The translations under genes and the position numbers were made by a program. Shown piece by piece: positions 5,051-8,345 of a stretch of 8,345 nucleotides of DNA. Location: the NCBI GenBank assembly GCA_034211175.1, contig JAXHUH010000178.1:1-8345 (forward strand). Direction: 5' to 3'. The notes beneath the pieces were generated by a model. It was not told the DNA's origin, did not search any database, and was given only the letters and a program-made list of their open reading frames with translations. Position 1 is the stretch's first letter. Every line of letters begins with the position of its first letter. The stretch is from JAXHUH01 sp034211175 (GTDB lineage Bacteria; Actinomycetota; Acidimicrobiia; Acidimicrobiales; CAIXPF01).

Positions 5051-6867
5051 CCGACACCGCAGCCGAGCTCCCCGGACCGGAGCAGCTGAAGCTCGACAGC
5101 CGCCACCTGCGCGGCACCCTGGCCGCCGAGCTGGGCGACACGACCGTCGACCACTTCAGCTCCGACGCGACCAGCGTCACCAAGTTCCACGGGATCTACC
5201 AGCAGGACGACCGCGACGTGCGCCGCGAGCGGCGGTCGAAGAAGCTGCCGCTGGCCTACTCGTGCATGGTGCGGGCCTCGATCCCCGGCGGCGAGCTGAC
5301 CGCCGACCAGTGGCTGACGTTCGACGACCTGACGTCGAAGCTGTCCGACGGCAGCCTGCGGATCACGACCCGCCAGGGCCTCCAGTTCCACTTCATCGCC
5401 AAGAACGACCTGCGCGAGCTGGTCGCCACGCTCAACGAGCACCTGGTGACGACGTTGGCCGCGTGCGGTGACGTGGCCCGCAACACGATGGCGTGCCCTG
5501 CGCCCCACCACGACCGCGACCAGTCGGCCCTGTGGCCGTGGGCGCAGGAGCTGGCCGCCCGGGTCCGCCCGAAGACCCGGGCCTACTACGAGCTGTGGCT
5601 CGACGGCGAGAAGGCGGTCTCCGTCACCGACGACCCGGCCGCAGCCACGTCGGGCGAGACCGAGCCGCTCTACGGCGACCGGTACCTGCCCCGGAAGTTC
5701 AAGATCGCCCTGGCCTGGCCGGGCGACAACTGCGTCGACCTGTTCGCCCACGACCTCGGCTTCGTCCCCACGTTCCCCGAGGGCCGACGCGACGAGATCA
5801 CCGGCTTCGTGGTCACCGCCGGTGGCGGCATGGGCCAGAACCACGCCCGCGAGGACGACACCTACCCGCGGCTCGCGTCGGTGATCGGCTGGATCCCGGC
5901 GGAGCGGATCGGCGAGACCACCGAGGCCGTCATCGGCATCCACCGCGACTTCGGCAACCGCGAGGACCGCCAGCGGGCCCGGCTCAAGTACATCCTCGAC
6001 GAGCGGGGCGTCGACTGGTTCACCGCCGAGGTCGACCGGCGCATCGACGGCGCGCTCGTCACCGGCGCCGACGTTCCCGCGCTGCCGGCGTGGGAGGACA
6101 GCGACGAGCACGTCGGCTGGTACCCCCAGCCCGACGGCCGCTGGTTCCTCGGTGTCCACGTCGACGCCGGCCGGGTGATCGACCACGAGAACGGCCCCCA
6201 GATCAAGGCCGCGCTGCGCGCGGTGACCGAGCGCGGGCTGGCGCCGACGGTGCGGATGACGCCTCGCCAGGACGTGCTCCTGTGCGACATCGACGAGGGC
6301 GACCGGGCCGAGGTCGACGCCATCCTCGCCGAGCACGGCATCATCGGCCCAGACGACCAGTCGGCGGTGCGGCGCCTGGCCATGGCGTGCCCGGCCCTGC
6401 CCACGTGCGGCCAGGCACTGGCCGAGGCCGAGCGGGCGCTGCCGGGCCTGGTCGACGACGTCGAGGCCGCGCTGGCCGCGGCCGGGCTGGGCGACGAGCC
6501 CGTGCGCATCAACATGACCGGCTGCCCGAACGGCTGCGCCCGTCCGTACACGTCGGAGGTCGGCATCGTCGGGCGCACCAAGCGCAACTACGACGTGTAC
6601 GTCGGCGGGTCGGTCGGCGGCGACCGGCTCAACCAGCGGATCGGCCGCGACGTGCCGTCCAAGGAGCTGCCGAACGTGTTCGCGTCGCTGTTCACCCGCT
6701 ACGCCGCGGAGCGCACCGACGGCGAGCCGATCGGTGACTGGGCGGCCCGCGTCGGCGCCGGTGCGCTGACCGATGTCGTCCCCGTCGCCGCCCCGCGTCG
6801 ACGTGGCGCCCGCGCCGCCAAGGGCGCGAGCGGGACCTCCGACGACACCGCGGGCGACTCCGCATGA
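5047..6867 (+). CDS. Sulfite reductase hemoprotein (CysI-like, siroheme and [4Fe-4S])
   Basis: A 606-residue cytoplasmic enzyme that reduces sulfite to sulfide with six electrons. It is collinear with E. coli CysI: KFHGIYQQDDRD (46-57), GSLRITTRQGLQFH (102-115), TRAYYELWLD (177-186), YLPRKFK (213-219), the second-half RMTPRQDVLL (403-412), MACPALPTC (446-454) and MTGCPNGCAR (490-499). Cys448, Cys454, Cys493 and Cys497 are the cluster ligands, one also bridging to siroheme. The basic residues around 105-109, 178 and 216-219 are those expected to hold siroheme and sulfite. The family shares its fold with ferredoxin-nitrite reductases, but the closeness to CysI and the operon point to sulfite. 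A C-terminal tail of about 25 residues (from APRRRGARAAKG) is low-complexity and looks disordered. No CysJ gene adjoins, so NADPH-flavoprotein or ferredoxin supply is undecided. ATGA overlaps couple both ends. Confidence 0.93.
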   Translation: MTDTAAELPGPEQLKLDSRHLRGTLAAELGDTTVDHFSSDATSVTKFHGIYQQDDRDVRRERRSKKLPLAYSCMVRASIPGGELTADQWLTFDDLTSKLSDGSLRITTRQGLQFHFIAKNDLRELVATLNEHLVTTLAACGDVARNTMACPAPHHDRDQSALWPWAQELAARVRPKTRAYYELWLDGEKAVSVTDDPAAATSGETEPLYGDRYLPRKFKIALAWPGDNCVDLFAHDLGFVPTFPEGRRDEITGFVVTAGGGMGQNHAREDDTYPRLASVIGWIPAERIGETTEAVIGIHRDFGNREDRQRARLKYILDERGVDWFTAEVDRRIDGALVTGADVPALPAWEDSDEHVGWYPQPDGRWFLGVHVDAGRVIDHENGPQIKAALRAVTERGLAPTVRMTPRQDVLLCDIDEGDRAEVDAILAEHGIIGPDDQSAVRRLAMACPALPTCGQALAEAERALPGLVDDVEAALAAAGLGDEPVRINMTGCPNGCARPYTSEVGIVGRTKRNYDVYVGGSVGGDRLNQRIGRDVPSKELPNVFASLFTRYAAERTDGEPIGDWAARVGAGALTDVVPVAAPRRRGARAAKGASGTSDDTAGDSA

Positions 6868-8297
6868 GGGCGCCGTCGTACCCGGTCGTCCTCCGGGTCG
6901 CCGGGCGCCGGTGCCTCGTGGTCGGTGGTGGCACCGTCGCCGCCCAGAAGGCGAAGGGCCTCGTCGCCAGCGGCGCGGACGTCGTGATGGTCGCCCCGTG
7001 GTTCGCGCCCGAGTCCCTGGCGCTGGACGGGGTCCGCCGGATCGAACGGCGCTACCGCGACGAGGACCTCGACGACGTCTGGCTGGTGACCACCGCGGTC
7101 GACGACGAGGCGGTCACCGCCGAGATCGCGGCCGAGGCCGGCAACCGGCGGATCTGGTGCAACGCGGCCGATCGCCCGGCCCACTGCTCGGTCACGCTGC
7201 CGGCGGTCCACCGCGACGGCGACATCATCGTGGCCGTGTCGACCGACGGGCGCAGCCCCGGCCTGTCGTCGTGGCTGCGCAACCGGATCGCGGCCAACCT
7301 CGGGGACCTGCCGTCGCGGGTCCTGACCGAGGCCGTCGCCACCCGGTCGCGGCTGCGGGCGCTGCGCAGCTCCGAGGGCCTGAGCTGGCACGACCTGTTC
7401 GACCGGATCGCCGACCACGACGCCTCCGGCGCGAGCCGCCACGAGGCCGAGCGGTTCCTGGCCGACGCCGTCGCCGCGCCGGACGCCCCGGAGCAGGCAT
7501 CGACCGCCGCACGTCGGCCGCGGGTCCACCTCGTGGGCGCCGGGCCGGGTGACCGCGACCTCATGACGCTGCGGGCGGCCGCCGTGCTCGCCGAGGCCGA
7601 CGTGGTGCTCCACGACGCCCTGGTCGGCACCGGCGTCCTCGACCTCGTCGCGCCCGACGCCGAGCTGATCGATGTCGGCAAGCGCCCGGGCCGCGCCGTG
7701 CCCCAGGAGCTGATCTCGTCGCTGCTCGTCGAGCTCGCCCACCAGGGGCGTCGCGTCGTGCGCCTCAAGGGCGGCGACCCGTTCGTGCTCGGTCGTGGCG
7801 GCGAGGAGGCGCTGGCGCTCCAGGACGCCGGCGTCGACTACGAGGTCGTCCCCGGGGTCAGCTCGGCCATCGCCGCGCCGGCCGCGGCCGGCGTGCCGGT
7901 CACCCACCGGGGCGTCGCCGCCGCGGTCACGATCGTCACCGGCCACCGTGCCGAGGGGGTGCCATCGGTCGACTGGCGGGCCCTCGCCGGTGTCGGCGGC
8001 ACCATCGTCGTGCTCATGGGCGTGGCCCAACGGGCGCTGATCGCCGGTGAGCTCATGACCGGCGGGCTCGCCCCGGACACGCCGGTGGCGGTCGTCGAGC
8101 GGGCGACCCAGGACGGCGAGTCGTCACGGCGGTGCCGCCTCGACGAGCTCGCGACCCTCGAGGCCCACCCGCCGGCGACGATCGTGATCGGTCCGGTCGC
8201 CGCCTTCGACCTGCGCTCGTCGGCCGCGGTGTCGGCCATCGAGGCGCTCGGGCCCGACGCGATCGGGTCCGACGCACGAGGTCCCGGCCGGTCCTGA
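6864..8297 (+). CDS. cysG: Siroheme synthase, precorrin-2 dehydrogenase/ferrochelatase fused to uroporphyrinogen-III methyltransferase
   Basis: A 477-residue cytoplasmic enzyme that makes siroheme, the prosthetic group of the sulfite reductase encoded just upstream. The N-terminal half (about 1-205) is the NAD-dependent precorrin-2 dehydrogenase/ferrochelatase: GGGTVA (21-26) binds NAD, and VDDE (79-82) holds the Asp pair aligned with the conserved catalytic region of CysG. VSTDGRSPGLSSWLR (125-139) is a further family signature. The C-terminal half (about 220-455) is the SAM-dependent methyltransferase: VGAGPGD (224-230), VGKRPG (271-276), LKGGDPFVLGRGGEE (301-315), VPGVSSAIAAPA (329-340), VTHRG (346-350) and VLMG (383-386). 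Domain order and length match the CysG fusion. The start overlaps the sulfite reductase stop as ATGA and has no clear Shine-Dalgarno, so coupling is likely. A Thr replaces the Asn usual after the DDxxV motif; I give it no functional weight. Confidence 0.94.
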   Translation: MRAPSYPVVLRVAGRRCLVVGGGTVAAQKAKGLVASGADVVMVAPWFAPESLALDGVRRIERRYRDEDLDDVWLVTTAVDDEAVTAEIAAEAGNRRIWCNAADRPAHCSVTLPAVHRDGDIIVAVSTDGRSPGLSSWLRNRIAANLGDLPSRVLTEAVATRSRLRALRSSEGLSWHDLFDRIADHDASGASRHEAERFLADAVAAPDAPEQASTAARRPRVHLVGAGPGDRDLMTLRAAAVLAEADVVLHDALVGTGVLDLVAPDAELIDVGKRPGRAVPQELISSLLVELAHQGRRVVRLKGGDPFVLGRGGEEALALQDAGVDYEVVPGVSSAIAAPAAAGVPVTHRGVAAAVTIVTGHRAEGVPSVDWRALAGVGGTIVVLMGVAQRALIAGELMTGGLAPDTPVAVVERATQDGESSRRCRLDELATLEAHPPATIVIGPVAAFDLRSSAAVSAIEALGPDAIGSDARGPGRS

Positions 8298-8298
8298 G

Positions 8299-8339
8299 CG
8301 GCGGGGGGCGGGGGGGGGCGGCCCCGGCGCCCCCCGCCG
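8299..8339 (+). terminator. G-run hairpin after cysG, probable operon terminator
   Basis: CGGCGGGGGGCG (8299-8310) is the perfect 12-base complement of CGCCCCCCGCCG (8328-8339). The 17-base loop can pair further through GGGG (8315-8318) with CCCC (8322-8325). It begins one base after the cysG TGA. No T-run is visible before the window ends at 8345, but such tailless hairpins are common in high-GC actinobacteria. The six-G and eight-G runs on the + strand could alternatively form a G-quadruplex, and long G runs are also prone to sequencing error. Confidence 0.55.
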
Positions 8340-8345
8340 GCGCCC

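Noticed and set aside
4951..6336. 461-codon antisense ORF opposite the sulfite reductase gene
   Set aside because: Same shadow pattern; the + strand reading contains all catalytic motifs of the CysI family.
5047..6867. Ferredoxin-nitrite reductase
   Set aside because: It shares the fold, but the motif set and collinearity match CysI more closely and every neighbour belongs to sulfate assimilation.
6699..8030. 443-codon antisense ORF opposite cysG
   Set aside because: Shadow of cysG, with low-complexity translation and no recognisable domain.

Overview
The window is very GC-rich (about 70% or more), with G or C at nearly every third codon position. Gene packing is tight (ATGA/TGATG overlaps) and the main promoter appears to give a near-leaderless GTG-start mRNA. 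This suits a high-GC actinobacterium. A free-living lineage such as Acidimicrobiia is my guess from overall character; no rRNA or other marker is present to prove it.

Layout. Positions 3-725 are the 3' end of a secreted family-3 pectate lyase gene, entered through a Thr/Ala/Pro-rich linker. Positions 726-1106 are a gene-free spacer rich in structure: two hairpins of the same architecture whose stems differ by paired changes, a long nested inverted repeat, several short palindromes, and a sigma70-type promoter. From 1107 to 8297 all genes lie on the + strand with essentially no gaps: a TauE/SafE-type membrane permease, a possible 30-codon ORF bridging to the next gene, cysH, cysD, cysN, a CysI-like sulfite reductase hemoprotein gene, and a fused siroheme synthase gene (cysG). 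A strong G-run hairpin follows the last stop codon at the window edge.

How the genes work together. This is an assimilatory sulfate-reduction operon. The permease would move sulfate or a related oxyanion. CysD and CysN make adenylyl sulfate (APS) from sulfate and ATP. CysH carries the two Cys pairs of the iron-sulfur APS-reductase type and yields sulfite. The sulfite reductase makes sulfide using a siroheme-[4Fe-4S] centre, and CysG makes the siroheme from uroporphyrinogen III. No APS kinase (CysC) is present, alone or fused to CysN, which fits direct reduction of APS. No CysJ flavoprotein or ferredoxin is present, so the electron donor is not visible. No ABC sulfate importer, O-acetylserine pathway gene or regulator gene is present.

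The enzymes are a well-known pathway; I see no new enzyme system. The least explained parts are the paired hairpins and other structures in 726-1106, the coupled small ORF at 1964-2056, and the homopolymer hairpin at the end.
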